64,000 nucleotides of DNA from Vitis vinifera (lineage: Eukaryota > Streptophyta > Magnoliopsida > Vitales > Vitaceae), in NCBI RefSeq assembly GCF_030704535.1, contig NC_081815.1, positions 3,668,501-3,732,500 on the forward strand, read 5' to 3'. The notes beneath the pieces are model-generated. The model did no database searches. It had not been told where the DNA came from and saw only the letters and a program-made list of their open reading frames with translations. The translations under genes were made by a program, and so were the position numbers. Within the stretch, counting starts at the first letter, position 1. Every line of letters begins with the position of its first letter. This document shows positions 16,321-29,600 of the stretch, piece by piece.

Positions 16321-17344
16321 AGATTTCGAAATGGATTTGAAATCATAAGTTAAATTTTCTCGATCACCATTTTGAATTCAAAATGACTCTACTATACCTA
16401 ATTGTCTTTAAATGACCATAACTCCTTAATTTCATCTTCAATTTGCACATTGTTTGAAACATTAAACTCATAACTTCTCAAACTTCGAAATGATATATAA
16501 TTTTATCAAAATTAACCTCACACAAGTTCTTTAAAAATTATGTCAAATTTAAGATATATGTTGTTGACAAGTTTGAATTCAAATTCCTATATTGAACTTT
16601 GAGCTAAAACCTCCAATCTTCTTTTTCATGTTTGCTTGCTCTCTATATTTCTCCATAATATTCATTTCTTATCTCTTATATTATGCATTGCTCCATTTGC
16701 ATTTGTTGCAACTTTCATTGTGTTCAAGAACTTTTAGAGCTCATTTACTATCATGGATGAAAAAGGTTCCTGTAACTTGTGTCATTTTCATATCTTAAAC
16801 TTAGATTTTAACTCATGATATATGTTGGATTCGTGACTAAGGTTTTAACAACAATTTAAGATAAGTGAGATAAATTAAACATTTTTTATCACATAATTTA
16901 CTCTCTAATTGCACTATTAGAGCACAATTTGTGGCTACGATCACTAGGTCATTTAGGATTCTTTATGATACATCATATTATAATTCAATTCTCATGGATA
17001 TCCTTTAAGGAGTTAGAAAATTCTTTTACCTAATGATTTTCATTGTGTTGCTTGCTCATAAGGCAAATTGATTGTTAAATCAACTTTTACTAAAGTTATC
17101 TTCAAGTCACTTGATGAGAGAGTAGCTTGATGGGGATCACTAAAATGCCCATGGGTGTCCAATCCATGGTAGTGAGACATTGGTCCTTCAAAATGAATTT
17201 AAGGGAACATATGTGGATAAGTGGAATATATAGTTTTATTTTTTTATTTTAGTTTTAATTTAGTTGCTTTTGACCATGGTAGACCTTTGTTTATCTAACT
17301 ATTGTTTGTTTTATTAACATCTTTTAGTTATTAATATCCTAACA
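16321..17344. other. AT-rich intergenic DNA
   Basis: No gene or recognisable element. Short ORFs here have no family character. Confidence 0.4.
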
Positions 17345-17470
17345 TAACAATTGGATGTGAGCTCTAAAATTAAGGGGCGGGTAAACCTCCAATGACCTTA
17401 AGAGGATTCGAACTGGTGACTATTGATGAGCAAACCCAAGGCAGGATCAACTGAGCTATCCCTCAGGGTT
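17345..17470 (-). mobile_element. tRNA-derived SINE fragment
   Basis: On the minus strand the head reads GGGATAGCTCAGTTGATCC, which contains an RNA polymerase III A box (TAGCTCAGTTG). It then reads CCAGTTCGAATCCTC, which contains a B box (GTTCGAATCC). The ~45 bp spacing of the boxes is tRNA-like. The 3' part (TTAAGGTCATTGGAGG...) is not tRNA. It is therefore a SINE head with body and not a tRNA gene. No folded cloverleaf was tested. Confidence 0.7.
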
Positions 17471-17957
17471 AAAAACTTAAGGAAAAATATAAAAGTACTT
17501 TTCATATCAATATGTTTTTTTCCTTAGCTACAATACTTGTTTAGAGAATGCTTGTTAGTTTGTGGTGGCATTTATAATGGACCATTGAATTAGAAAAATT
17601 AACTAATTAAATGTGACAAGTTAATGCCATTGAGAAAATGCACAAAGATTAATTAAATCTTTTGAACCCTACTCCAAACTTAAGTAGGTCTAAAAATTTT
17701 GAGTGCTATGACACTAGGTATCTTCCGTATCCTTATATAACGATAACACAAACTGGATGATTTTCATCTCGAAAAAGCCTAAATACAATTATAATACAAA
17801 TCCTAACAAAACAAGAATTAGTCATTGAAACCAACAATTGAACACGATGTTGAGTTACTATGGACTTCATTTACCATCGTAACACAAATGCTTTCATGAT
17901 AGGTTAAAAATAATAAGAATCATCTATATGTTCATCAATCATAAACCTTAGTATAAG

Positions 17958-17990
<33 letters not shown>

Positions 17991-18200
17991 GTATCATCTA
18001 TATATTTGTTTGTGTCCTTTTAATGACTTCTGTGTCGATTATAAAGTTACAAATGAAAGAAAAATGAAAATTGATCAATTTTCCAAATAAAGCCATGGCC
18101 CATGGAGATGTAACCCAATTCTAAGTTTCTGACAAGCCAAACGCGGCACAACCTGAAATAATTACAACTAAAGCCCCAGCGTCAGCATCAAAAATCAATA
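17471..18200. other. Intergenic, upstream of the CID-like gene
   Basis: AT-rich, with a compound (TA)n(CA)n microsatellite at about 17957-17990. The region before 18230 probably includes the promoter of the downstream gene. No clear TATA box was assigned. Confidence 0.4.
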
Positions 18201-20257
18201 TATGGTTTCGTCAGCGCGCTTCTGCGTTACATTCACCTTTTCGACACTCTCCAATGGCTTGATCGATCTCTCTCCGATTCGATTCGATTTCCGATCCTTC
18301 TCGCTCCGTACAGGTTCTCATCTGTCTCCACCCTTCCACTCACGCCTTCAACGATTCTCACGAACTCTCTGACTTCATTAGGTATATGCGGGTCATGCGA
18401 TCTTCCGCTAGGGTTTTATTTTCGATCAAGACGGAGTTCGGAGGTTGCTTGTGTTTGTGTTCTGTTTGGTTGCTGAGAAATAAAAGGTAGGCGAAGAGGA
18501 GAGAAGAAAATTATTTTTATGATTAAAATTTTTTGAATCTTGGAGCTTCCGACTCAATTCAGCATCATGATATGACTATTTGGTCTAGTTTTGACGTGGA
18601 GGTCAGTTTTGAGTTTTAAGGGAACGAAAGGGATGGAATATTGTTTTCTTTTGTGTCTTGCGGTTTCTCAGCAACCAAACGGAGTGTCACACTGTCTGTT
18701 TCTCTTTGTTTTGTGATGTTTATTTGTCTTGAAAGTTTTACGGTCATTTGCGGTTGTTTTCTGTTTGTTTCTTTCATTTTCCTTCCATTTGGAAGCTAAG
18801 AAAATGGAAGATAAAGAAGGAGAAAGTTTTAAGTCTTATGTTCTCTGTTGTTTTTGTTTCTTGCACATGAAAAAGTTGACTCATCTCAGGCCAGAAGTCC
18901 AATTAGGCTCTGAATTTTGGTTTCTTTTGTTTTCCTGCCTTTCCTCGGCAACCAAGCAGGGACATCTTTTTTTTTTTGATAAACTCTCTGATTTTAACGA
19001 ATGAACTTGTTCTACTCAATGCTATAATTTCTTGAAAGTTCTTATCATGAATCATGTGAATGGTATTGCCACTTTCTGTCTCTCTTTGGATATTAGATCC
19101 CTTGCTTGAACCTTTTGTCTACACTTTTGACTTCAACATTTCAATTTTCAATTACATGGCAAAAGTTATTATTTGAATCCTTTTCTCTTCTCACATTTAC
19201 GTGCCTTTACAGTTTCATATTCCCATGGACTTCTAATTTATAGAATGGAGTTGGACTCCATTTATTGAAGTTAATAGCTAAGCGATTTATTGATTTCATA
19301 CTGCTGTCCATGCAAATATAAGATTGCTTTCTCCTGCCAGCTGAACTCAGCCATAGGATGTCTTGCTTATTTTCTCTAGGAGAATACTCTTGGAAACTTG
19401 ATGTTTGATGTAGATGTAAAATGCATAAATGTTGTGTATTAATACATAGGACCTACAGATTCATAGGCTGCAAGATATATAAATATCTTTAGGTATGTTA
19501 TGCAGATTGGACCATAGATCGTAATTCTTAGAAGAACATAGGTTGTTGATTTCTATTTTTACATGATATGCTTCTAAAAGCTTCAGTTTTAATGAATACT
19601 TCTTATTATTCTGTCTTTTCTTGTATTGAAGTTTCTTCTGTGTGTGCAAATCAACTTTGATTTGGAGGACAATGCCAAGAGCTAGTTTTTTTTTTTACTT
19701 CAACCACCAATTAAGGCAGTTAATTGAAAATCTTCTTTTGAAATGAAGGAAGCAATCGAATAAATCTGGGAATAGTGCCTCTCTTCTTGCCTAACTTAAA
19801 TATTCAAATACATCTTTCTAGTTATTATTAACATCACAAAAGACAAGAAGAAAAGTAAATCAAGCATTATGAGGGAGATCGAGCACATTTGATTGCTTAT
19901 TGTGATTGACATTATCATGAGAGAAAGCAGATACTAGTGTTGTTTATAATTATTGATTTGCAAATATAACCAGACTGAAATGTTAGATTTTGTTGCTAAT
20001 TATAGTTTTGAGGACTATGCATGTGCTTTATGGAAATGCCTTTGTAATTTAATCAGATTGATACTATGTTCTTTAATATTAACCAAATTCATGTAAGCAA
20101 AGTGCTGCTTGCATTTCTCCAAATTAGAAGGATATTCTTATTTATATAAACATATGGCTTCTCTTCTAAATTGCTAAATGATATATTTTTCCCCCTGATA
20201 GTCACCATTTCTTTGCTTGTCTTTTCGACAGTGTGATCTGTTGTACAAATTGAGACA
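18201..20257 (+). other. 5'UTR exon and long 5'UTR intron of the CID5/6-like gene
   Basis: A C/T-rich leader (about 18230-18381) ends at a donor CATTAG|GTATATG. A matching acceptor TTTTCGACAG lies at about 20222-20231, 26 bases before the ATG. The ~1.85 kb between them lacks coding character. This suggests an intron in the 5'UTR, which would need transcript support. Confidence 0.45.
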
Positions 20258-21534
20258 ATGAAGTCAGGAACATCATCTTTGAATCCATTTGCAGAATCTT
20301 ACATACCGCTCTCCAAGAGAGAACCTAAAAATGAGGGCAAAACTTCTGAGATCACAGCAGAAAAATCTCCGAAGAGTAGTGGTGAGACTACTTGGTTTGG
20401 CACTCGTTCTCAAGGCCCCAAGGAGACAAAACAAATCTATCTTCAAAGTGATGCTTCTTTTGACCTGAACATACATGGCATTGAGGAGCTACTCATTGGT
20501 GAAGATTTCATGAAGAAGGGCCATGAGAATCCAAGTAATGAGACAGAAAAATATTACACAGATGAAGACTCTCAGATGGATTTGGCTTATCTGGGGACCT
20601 TGTTTCCTGGTATATCAGATCAGTCCCTCCTGGATGTATACACTGCAAATGGTGGTGACTTGGAAGCATCTATCGATATGCTGAACCAACTTGAGGTACA
20701 AGTCTTATGCTCTAAAAGAAAAATTTTAATTATTTAATTGACCATCTTTTTATAGGTAATGAATAATGTTAATTGGTAAGGGCAATATCACTTGGTCGTA
20801 CCGTTACAGTTGTTTTAATGTTGTCATGACATTGTTAGCTATGGCGGGTTCTAATCCAGTTACAAGCTATTGCAGTAATTAAAAGACCCAGAAATGTTGT
20901 TCTTGTCCACCATTGCCACTGTTTTGAATTAATAATATTTGAGAGATGCTAGGATTCTGGATTTACGTGTTTGAAAGTGTGAGTTCTGTTTTGAAAATTT
21001 TCAACCCAGATTGGAAAAAGATTGAACCTTATCAATTGGGAATCATTTTAACATCATTTCTGCAAATTCCAAGAATTTGAGCTCATTTGTAATGTGGTAT
21101 ATTTTTGGAAGCCTTTTTACTTTCACAGCCCGTGGTTTGTTTTTGTTCTTTTGATATATTTTCTCTCTTTTAGTTTGGTCTCATCCTCATATCTAAAACA
21201 AAACTTCCCTCCCACTTGTTTATAAATTTTCCTTTCATGCTATGTGAAGGATGGGAGACCCACATTTCTTTCCATGGTATGTGGTATGCCAGATTCAATC
21301 CCAAATTTTTACCTTCATTCATTCAGTTTCTGATCATTTCCACACTGGATTGTTTTGATTATTTTGAATATGCAGTTCTACCCTGTTGATGCTCGCAGAC
21401 ATCTTCCAGAGAGCTTGGACATTGGTGATGTCTCAGATGTCAAATCTTCAGCTGAAGGTTCCTCCAAATTGAAGGGCATCTGCCCTGGAGAAGCCTGTGG
21501 GTCGTCTTCGTCTGGTCCTTCTCCATCCCCATGA
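20258..21534 (+). CDS. PAM2 and CUE domain protein (polyadenylate-binding protein-interacting protein 5/6 type)
   Basis: Two exons, 20258-20695 and 21376-21534 (TGA), 198 residues. The PAM2 peptide SSLNPFAESYIP lies at residues 6-17. In known proteins PAM2 binds the MLLE domain of poly(A)-binding protein. A CUE-like ubiquitin-binding three-helix segment spans about residues 103-146 (DLAYLGTLFPGISDQSLLD...EASIDMLNQLE). The C-terminal FYPVDARRHLPESLDIGD and Ser/Pro tail fit the short CID5/CID6 proteins of Arabidopsis, which are about this size. CID5 is also known as IPD1. The role is presumably to link poly(A)-binding protein and ubiquitin. The substrate is unknown. Confidence 0.85.
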
Positions 21535-21920
21535 CTGGATTTGATTGAAGAAATCCTGCTGAGAGGGCTGTGGCTTAATTTTCTTAAGAAAGAATGATGG
21601 TTTTCTTTGGATGCGTGGCTGAATTTACAGTTTCTTCTTTGGTTCTTGTAGCTTGCATTTCAAATATGGTTCCTTCATTGTCTATCCCTCTGTGCAGTTC
21701 TCTTACAAGTTGAGACTTTTTGTTTACTCTATAAAAAGAGGAAAAAAAGAAAAAACATAAATAACGTGCCTTTTAAGTCTTTAACAAAGAACCTTTTCTT
21801 GTATGGGTGTGGATCACATTCACTCATCATGGTCAGTTCAGCGACCTTTCAATTGTTTGGCCCCAAATAAAAAGAAGGCCCAAACCAAAATTGTTCCTTT
21901 CCGGGGAGCTAAAATCCCTC
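21535..21920. other. 3' flank of the CID-like gene
   Basis: Probably 3'UTR to about 21780, then unassigned sequence. Nothing else was recognised. Confidence 0.5.
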
Positions 21921-22877
21921 AATCTCCGGAGCCAGAAATTTTGGTGAGGGGGTAAAATAAAATTTTTGAATATTATAATAAGTATAAATAAATTTTCATA
22001 TTTTAAAAATGGTAACATCGGTGTCTTTCAATAAAAGAAGCAATTATTAATATTAACTATAAAAGGAAAAAATAATTTATAATATGATAAATTAAAAATA
22101 TTTATAATAGAGTTTTAGATTTTATTAAAAGTTTATAAAAAAAAATTAAATAATATTTGTGAATTTTTTCTTTTAAAAGATAGTAAGAAATTTGACTACA
22201 ATTTTTAAAAATATTTTGGTAAGGAACTTTTAGAAACATTTAATAAATTATACACTAATTTTAAATAGTTAAATATAAATCACTTGATAAGATTTGGATT
22301 GTCAACTCTAAATTACTAAGTATTTAATTCAACCTAAAAATCTAAACATTTGTAAATATTTTAAATTAAACTAAAAATAACCTACCACTAAACAAGATAC
22401 TTAATAAAATATCAAATATTAAAACAAAATTAACTTTGATAAAAAATTAAATAAAATATATTTGAATAATTATGTACATATTCATGCTTAATTATACCAA
22501 AAGCGTCAACATCTAAGAAATCTCAAAATTAAACAAAATATAGCCCCAAAAAATTTTTAATAAAATATCAAATACAAAATTATAAAACATTTATTTTGTT
22601 AGATTTATTATATATATATATATATATAGATTTAAATCAATTTAATTTTATTAACATTAAATAAATTTAAAAATCCAAACAAATTAATATTTTATAAAAT
22701 CTATTTAAAATTCACATTTTTTTTCACACATAAAATTAGTTTTTTAAAAGGGAAAATTTTCTATATTTTTAACTTTTTAAAATTCCTAAATCAATAAAAG
22801 GATTTTTTTTTTATTTTTTATTTTTTTAAATTTGACGGGGTGCATGTGCCCCTGAGCCTATGGTGGCTCCGCCCCTG
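21921..22877. mobile_element. AT-rich hAT-like non-autonomous element, degraded
   Basis: The right end (GTGGCTCCGCCCCTG, to 22877) is the complement of CAGGGGCGGAGCCAC, a typical plant hAT-style terminus. The left end (CTCCGGAGCCAG near 21924) is a decayed inverted match. The interior is over 900 bases of very AT-rich DNA with a (TA)n run at 22609-22628. There is no clean 8 bp duplication and no transposase. Confidence 0.45.
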
Positions 22878-23621
22878 TCAGCTCCTTTCTTGTAAAATTA
22901 TTGTATAAATGTGAAATAGAATGATGATGTAGTCACAAGGAAAACGATGGAAAGATGTACTTAAATTAGCGAGATACTCTTAAAGGCTTAAAGCTCAGCG
23001 CGTTTTACCCATTTTCCTTTTGGGATATTTATGGCCCGTTGGTTCAATTTCTGGTACAGCCTCCCACGCTATGCCCGGGATTGTGAATTTTCTTGTAAGG
23101 TTCCAGTGCAAAAGAGGACAATTGATAAAGCCTGTACCGCCAACGTGCCCCAATTAGAACTCCGCACGTGGAACCAGAAACCCCGTAAGGTCACCGAGTT
23201 GTGAGGATAGTCTATCCAAAACGTTCACTATTGACAGGTTGGTCATGACAAAGAAGAGCCTTCCTCCCGTAGCTGGCTGCAGTTTCTCTCTCTAAAACCT
23301 CCTTTGGGATCCCGCTGGATCCATCCCACTCTTGTGATCCAAACACATCTTTTCATTTTCTGCCATTTAATGTTAAATTTCGAAACCTAATCCACGGATT
23401 CTAATTTTCTTAATTCACTTGTTTTTTCTCCCAATTTTCCCCATATGAGATTGGGACTTTTAGGGTTTAGTAATCATCCAATCAAAACGATCCGGTAAAT
23501 ATCGTCAGAGCTGGGGGCGAATCAGTCTCACAATCGCCCGGCAGCGGCGCAATCCGGCATCGGAATCTTCTTCCTTCGCCCTAATGCGCCACGCACCCAC
23601 ACCCTCCAATATCTCCACCAC
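22878..23621 (+). promoter_or_regulatory. GRV2 promoter and 5'UTR
   Basis: A perfect G-box CACGTG is at 23165-23170, about 450 bases before the ATG. A CT-rich stretch (about 23281-23300) and a TAGGGTTT motif (23460s) lie in the likely leader. No convincing TATA box. A short upstream ORF (23584-23634) overlaps the main start. Confidence 0.5.
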
Positions 23622-23634
23622 ATGGACTCCATGA
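23584..23634 (+). other. Upstream ORF overlapping the GRV2 start codon
   Basis: ATG at 23584 opens a 16-codon frame ([16 protein letters not shown]) ending TGA at 23632-23634. It runs past the GRV2 ATG at 23622 in another frame. A second in-frame GRV2 ATG (codon 4) is at 23631. Confidence 0.6.
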
Positions 23635-26600
23635 ACCGCCGCGCTGCCGAGCACCCTCCGTCTGCCTCCGCCGATTCCTCCTCTTCCCCTTCTCCCGCTT
23701 CCTCCGCCCCTCATGTCCCCGAAGAGCCCGAGTACTTGGCTCGATACATGGTTGTCAAGCACTCCTGGCGTGGCCGCTATAAACGAATCCTCTGTATATC
23801 AACCTCTGCGATCATCACTTTGGATCCGTCTACATTGTCGGTGACAAATTCGTATGATGTGGCGACGGATTATGAAGGTGCCACGCCGATCATTGGCCGC
23901 GATGATAATTCGTTTGAATTTAACATCAGTGTGCGGACGGATGGACGTGGGAAGTTTAAGGGCATGAAGTTTTCGTCAAGGTTTAGGGCGAGTATATTGA
24001 CTGAGTTGCATAGGTTGAGGTGGAATAGGATTGGCGCTGTGGCAGAGTTTCCGGTGCTTCATCTGCGGAGGCGGACTGGGGAGTGGGTTCCCTTTGTAAG
24101 TTGCACTTTTCTTAGATTAATCATTTTTTTTTTCGCTAAGTAAGAGAATGTATTAAAATGTGCTAAAAACTCAAGAGTACACAAGACTTTTCTTGGATTA
24201 ATCATAATGCAGTTTTGGATGATGCACCATGCTGGAAGCTAGTTTCTTGAATCTGCTTGTATGAAACATTTTAGTCTTTGGTTATTTATAGTTGCTAACT
24301 TGCTAGAGCCATGTAAGTGGAAATGGTAAAAAAAAAAAGGGATCAATGCTTAATGGATTACAATCTGCACTTTAAACCACGCAGAAACACCAAACATCTA
24401 CCTTAACATTGACTTTGAATTCTAGATAAGTGGGATAGCTTTTAGAACTCAGGCTAGTATTTGGGAGGGACAGACAGATGAGAAAATGGATGTTTCTTAC
24501 TCCTATAGAACTCAAGCAAATTACTTATGCAGCCTTCTTGTAAATTTTTTTTACTTGCTATCTTTGGGGGTTTATTTTATGATATCATTTTTTTGAGACT
24601 ACAAAACACGGTAAGGAGGTCAGAGGAGTCTTTGGCTCTCTACCCATCTCCTAGAGAAATTTATTCAAGGTGGGAATCATTTCCTTCGACCATGTAGACA
24701 AGCTCTTTAGGATTTTATTTATTATTTATTATTTATTATTGATTATATTTATTTTGTTTTTTTTTTAATTTTTTAAAATTGGCCAAACTTCTATGTCGAA
24801 CCAATAAAAATAGGAATTATGGTTTCCCAAATGTAGCTGTGCTACTATCATGTGGATGGATTCAAGTTCAGCCTTGTGTTTGGAGGCATCCTTTGCTATG
24901 ATCTGTTTCTCCCTGTTTGGGAAGTTAGCTATTGTCATTGGTGTTAGGCAATTCACACACCAGCTAAAAAATTGTCAATCCAATTACATATTTATTCTAT
25001 TGTGGTGTTTTTGGCTATATTGGAAGTACTTGATGAAAGCATTTACATCTTTAATAAATTATTGGTAGAAATAGAAAAAATAGGATAAATCTTGGTCACC
25101 GATTAAATGTAGCTAGGATGTTATGGAATTAAATGGTGATTCATGTAGTTATAAAATCACCACTCCTTTGAAAGCCTAATTTTATCATTGGGCCTTGAAT
25201 TACAATAATTAACCTCCCATTGATACTGGTATAGCCATACTTATATCAAGTGGCTGTATCAATGTCGTAATGTTTCAAGTAATAAATTTCCAGCTTGCCT
25301 GATATGCTGAATTTTCTGTTTAACTATTGAACTTCTGCATTGATAACTGGTGATCAAATGTCTTGTACAGAAAATGAAAGTTACTTATGTTGGACTTGAA
25401 CTCATTGAATTGAAATCTGGAGATCTTCGCTGGTGTCTGGATTTTAGAGATATGAATTCCCCTGCTATTATTCTCCTCTCTGATGCTTACGGGAAGAAAA
25501 ACACTGAGCATGGAGGTTTTGTTCTATGCCCTTTATATGGAAGAAAATCTAAAGCTTTCCAAGCTGCTTCAGGGACTTCAACTACTGCCATTATATCAAA
25601 TTTGGTATGGTTGTTTCTAAAGGTTTAATTCATATTTCTGTTTCAGTTGAATTAAAAATTGTATGATCTTCTGCTTTAAGGCTTCCTTCTTAGCTTCTAA
25701 CTACCCTCCTCTCCACCCATAGGAAGGTTGTTTGAACTTGCCTACTGATTGGTGTTCCCGTGCTTGAAAATATTCTGCATCAGTTGTAATTTCATTGAAA
25801 AATTTTGTGCAGACTAAAACAGCAAAATCCATGGTTGGGTTGTCACTAGCTGTGGACAGTTCTCAATCACTTTCTGTTGCCGAGTACATAAAGCGAAGGG
25901 GTAGCTTATTCTAAACCATGTTTCATGCGCTTATCCACCACTCTCTCTCTCCTTGTTTTTCCTTGTTTTTGTTTGTCCTATTACTTTTTTCATATGTGAT
26001 TTGATTCATTCACACCTCCTATGCAACATATGTAAAAAATACAGCCAAAGAGGCAGTTGGAGCAGAAGAGACCCCTTGTGGGGGTTGGTCTGTGACAAGG
26101 TTGCGGTCTGCTGCTCATGGAACTCTTAATGTTCCAGGATTGGGTTTGGGAGTGGGGCCAAAAGGAGGACTTGGGGAGCAAGGTGATGCTGTATCTCGTC
26201 AACTCATTCTCTCAAAAGTTTCACTTGTTGAAAGGCGCCCTGCGAACTATGAAGTGAGCATATGAATTCATTGAATTTTAAATCATTGGCTTTAGATACA
26301 TGTCAAAATGTTGAGAGATACACATATCATTCATCAAGGCTTTCTTAATTTCAAAGATGTATGCCTTTATGAGATAAGCAAAATAAATGGTTTGCCTCAC
26401 GGAATTTGTTAATTTTAGATAGTTGATTGGTGTCTCTAAAGTTTAAGGGTTTATTTTTTTTGCTTTAGGGACTGTCCCACTGGACATATATGAATGAATT
26501 ACTGCAATTTTTGTTTTAATTTTTATTTTTTGAAAGTACCAAAATTTAATTTATTTTCATAATTTCAAATTTTATTTTATTTTATAAGGATATGTTAAAA

Positions 26601-29600
26601 GGAACTTAAGATGTACTTAAAATGTAATTTAGTTTATGCATTTGAATTTATTTAAAGGCTTTTTTCCCAAAGAGTGCAGCCACAACAAAAAAAGTTGTCT
26701 TTGTTAAATTCTAGGCTGGAAGAGACAATTTTCTCAAAAGCAAGGTTCAACTCTAGCATTTCAGTCTTTGCTTTTATAATACAATATGATTAACATGCAT
26801 GAAGAAGTACAATTGCTTTTATAGTTTTTGTATGTTTTCTATTTTATGTTCATTTACACTTTTTATGTGCATGTGTCTAATATTATTGGGTGGAAATGCA
26901 ATTAAAACATCATTGTACATTTATGCTTATAAGCAAAGTTGTTGTATTTAATGTTTGTTAAAACCTAGAATTACACACCTATCTTTGTCCCTATTTCTCA
27001 CCTCTCTTTTTCAACTAAACCGCCATCTCACCTATAGTGCTATAAAAGACATTTAATTTCACTTTTAAACATTTTTTTTTTTTGGAGTAAGGCAAGATAA
27101 TATATTAAAAACAAAAGACACCTGTGAAGCACCCTAAAGTACACAAGATGTATACAAAAGACGCCTCACAGTGCCTTCAAAAAAGAGGGTCAACAAAAAC
27201 ACCGCCCTCCTCAAAATGAGCCTAACTAGTTCACAAATTCTATTATAAATGGGGATTAGAAACTAAAAACAACTTAGACTAATACCAAAGATTGCAAAGG
27301 AAGGAATGTTTTAGTCTAAGCATAGAATGCTCTTCATTCTCAAAAAATCTGCAGTTTCTTCCTTCCAAATTGTCTAGAATAAACATAAGGGAGCAGTCTG
27401 CCATGCCTTTTTCCACTTTCTACCTACAAAAGAACCGTGCTAACCTAAAGAGTGTGTCTCTAACCGTGTAAGGAAGCACCCACTGTACCCTAAAGAGGGA
27501 GAACAATAGATGCCACAACACCCTTGTGTTGACAGTGAAAAAGCAAGTGATTAATGAACTCTTTCTCCTCCTGACAAAGAAAAGATTTATTTGCCAAGGA
27601 CCAACCTCTCATCTTCAAATGATCCAAAGTTAAAACCTTTGACCAAGTAGCCTCCCAAACAAAAAAACTCACCTTTGGTGACACCTAAGAGTTCCATATC
27701 ACACATGTCAAAAACAAAGTTGTACATCGCAGTTCTAAAATTGTATAGAGCGCTTTAACGACCTTATCCAAATTTCCTTATCCTCCTCTTCGCTACTCAC
27801 TCTCTTCCTATGCAAGTTCAATAGGAACCTTTTCCACTTAATTCACCTCCCAATCATTTAGGAGCCTAAAAAAGTGAAGGGCCCAACAACCCTTTTCATC
27901 TGATCGATTCCAAACATCCACCACCCAAGCCTCCTTAAAATCAACAAAAGTAAAAAGAGAAGGGAATGTAATACAAAATGGCTCATCACCACACCACTTG
28001 TCCTTTCAAAAGCTAACCCTCTACCCATTCCTAATTGAGAAAGCAACTTTGCTAGCCACAAGATCCCAATCCTTCCTAATTGCTTTCTATAATCCTACCC
28101 CATAACTTTCTCTCACTTTCTTGGATCGCCACACACCCTCTTCTACCCCATACTTTCCAGATATTACAAGCTTCCATAAAGCCCCCCTCTCCTCAGCCCC
28201 ATTCTCCAATCCTCTTCCAAATAATCATAAATAAAACTAAGTACACATTTCCTTTTGAATAAGGACCTGATTACAAGAACTGATGGGTGGATACCTTCTT
28301 AAAGTGATGTAGAAGCCCACATGCAAGAAAGTTGGTGGGGTAATATGAGGGTGGAGTTAATAAATATATTTTTGTTGAGTGTCAAGGTGCTTTTTGTGCT
28401 CTTTCTTTCAAGGCCTTGCTTTAGGCGCTCCTTGTTTATGTCTTGTGTACTTTGGTGTACCTTATTCTTTTACTAATTTATACATACCTATCTTTACCCA
28501 TAAAAATAAAATAAAAAATGTACCTTTGTAACTTGAGCTCTTTTCCAAGTAATGCCGATATCTATTTAGGGGTGGGAGATTGATCTTGTTAAATAGTATT
28601 CTTTTCAAGTTCACCTATATACTTTATGTCCCTCTTTGTTATTCAAAGGAAGATGTGGATGAGACTAGAAAAGATTGAACAGGATTTTTTTTGTGAGAGC
28701 TACTACTTTGGGAGATGAAATGTTATTTAATAAATTGGTCAACTTTTTTCTTGGATAAAGGTAGGGGTGATTTAGGCATTAGTGTCTTGTCTTTGCCCAA
28801 TGATGCCCTTTCTGGAAAGTGGTTGTGGAAGTATGGATGGACATGGATGGATTGGGAAGATGTGTTCTTTTGAGTAAGCTTGAAGGGTTGGTGGCTAGGT
28901 GGTGTCCTTTGAAGGGGCGGGAAAGGTTTGAAGTGTGCTTGTGGAGAATGATGAGATAAGGTTGGAGGAGTTTTGAAGTAGGGTCAAATTCATGTGGGGT
29001 GATGGAAGGAGAGTCAGGTTTTGGCATGGCTTGTGTTGCAGTGATTTTTCTTGGGCAGCAGATGATTGGGAGGAAAGGGATGGTGTTTGGTGTTGGAACC
29101 CTTGTGTTTTAAGGACTTTCCATGATTGATGTTGGAGAGTGTTAAGTCATTTCTTAGGCAAATTTATGAGGTGATGGATTATAGGGATTGTAGCAACAAG
29201 TTGATGTGAAGAACTGCTAAGGGTAGGAAGTTTTTTGTTAAATCTTTTTATGGTTTGATGGAGTTTGTTCCTTGGGAGTACTTAACCAGCTAAAGAATTT
29301 TGGGGGCCACATGTTCCCACAAAAGTGGGCTACTTTGCATGGAGTTGCTCAGGAGAGTTCTAACTCTGGACCAACTTAGAATCAAAGAATGAATGTTAGC
29401 TAAAATGAGATTATTTTTTTAAGATTGCAGAAGAATTGGCTAACCCAATCTTACTTTATTGTAGTGTGGCTAGAAGCTTGTGACATTTATTTATTCTCGT
29501 CATTTAGGTTTTGTTGGATTTCCTTCAGCTAGTGAAAGAGGTGCTTTTACATTGGCATGAGAGTTTTGTGGGAAGGAAAGATGAAAAGTTTGGAACTCTG

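Noticed and set aside
17400..17470. A tRNA gene on the minus strand
   Set aside because: A and B boxes are present, but the flanking bases do not form an obvious acceptor stem, and the sequence continues as a SINE body.
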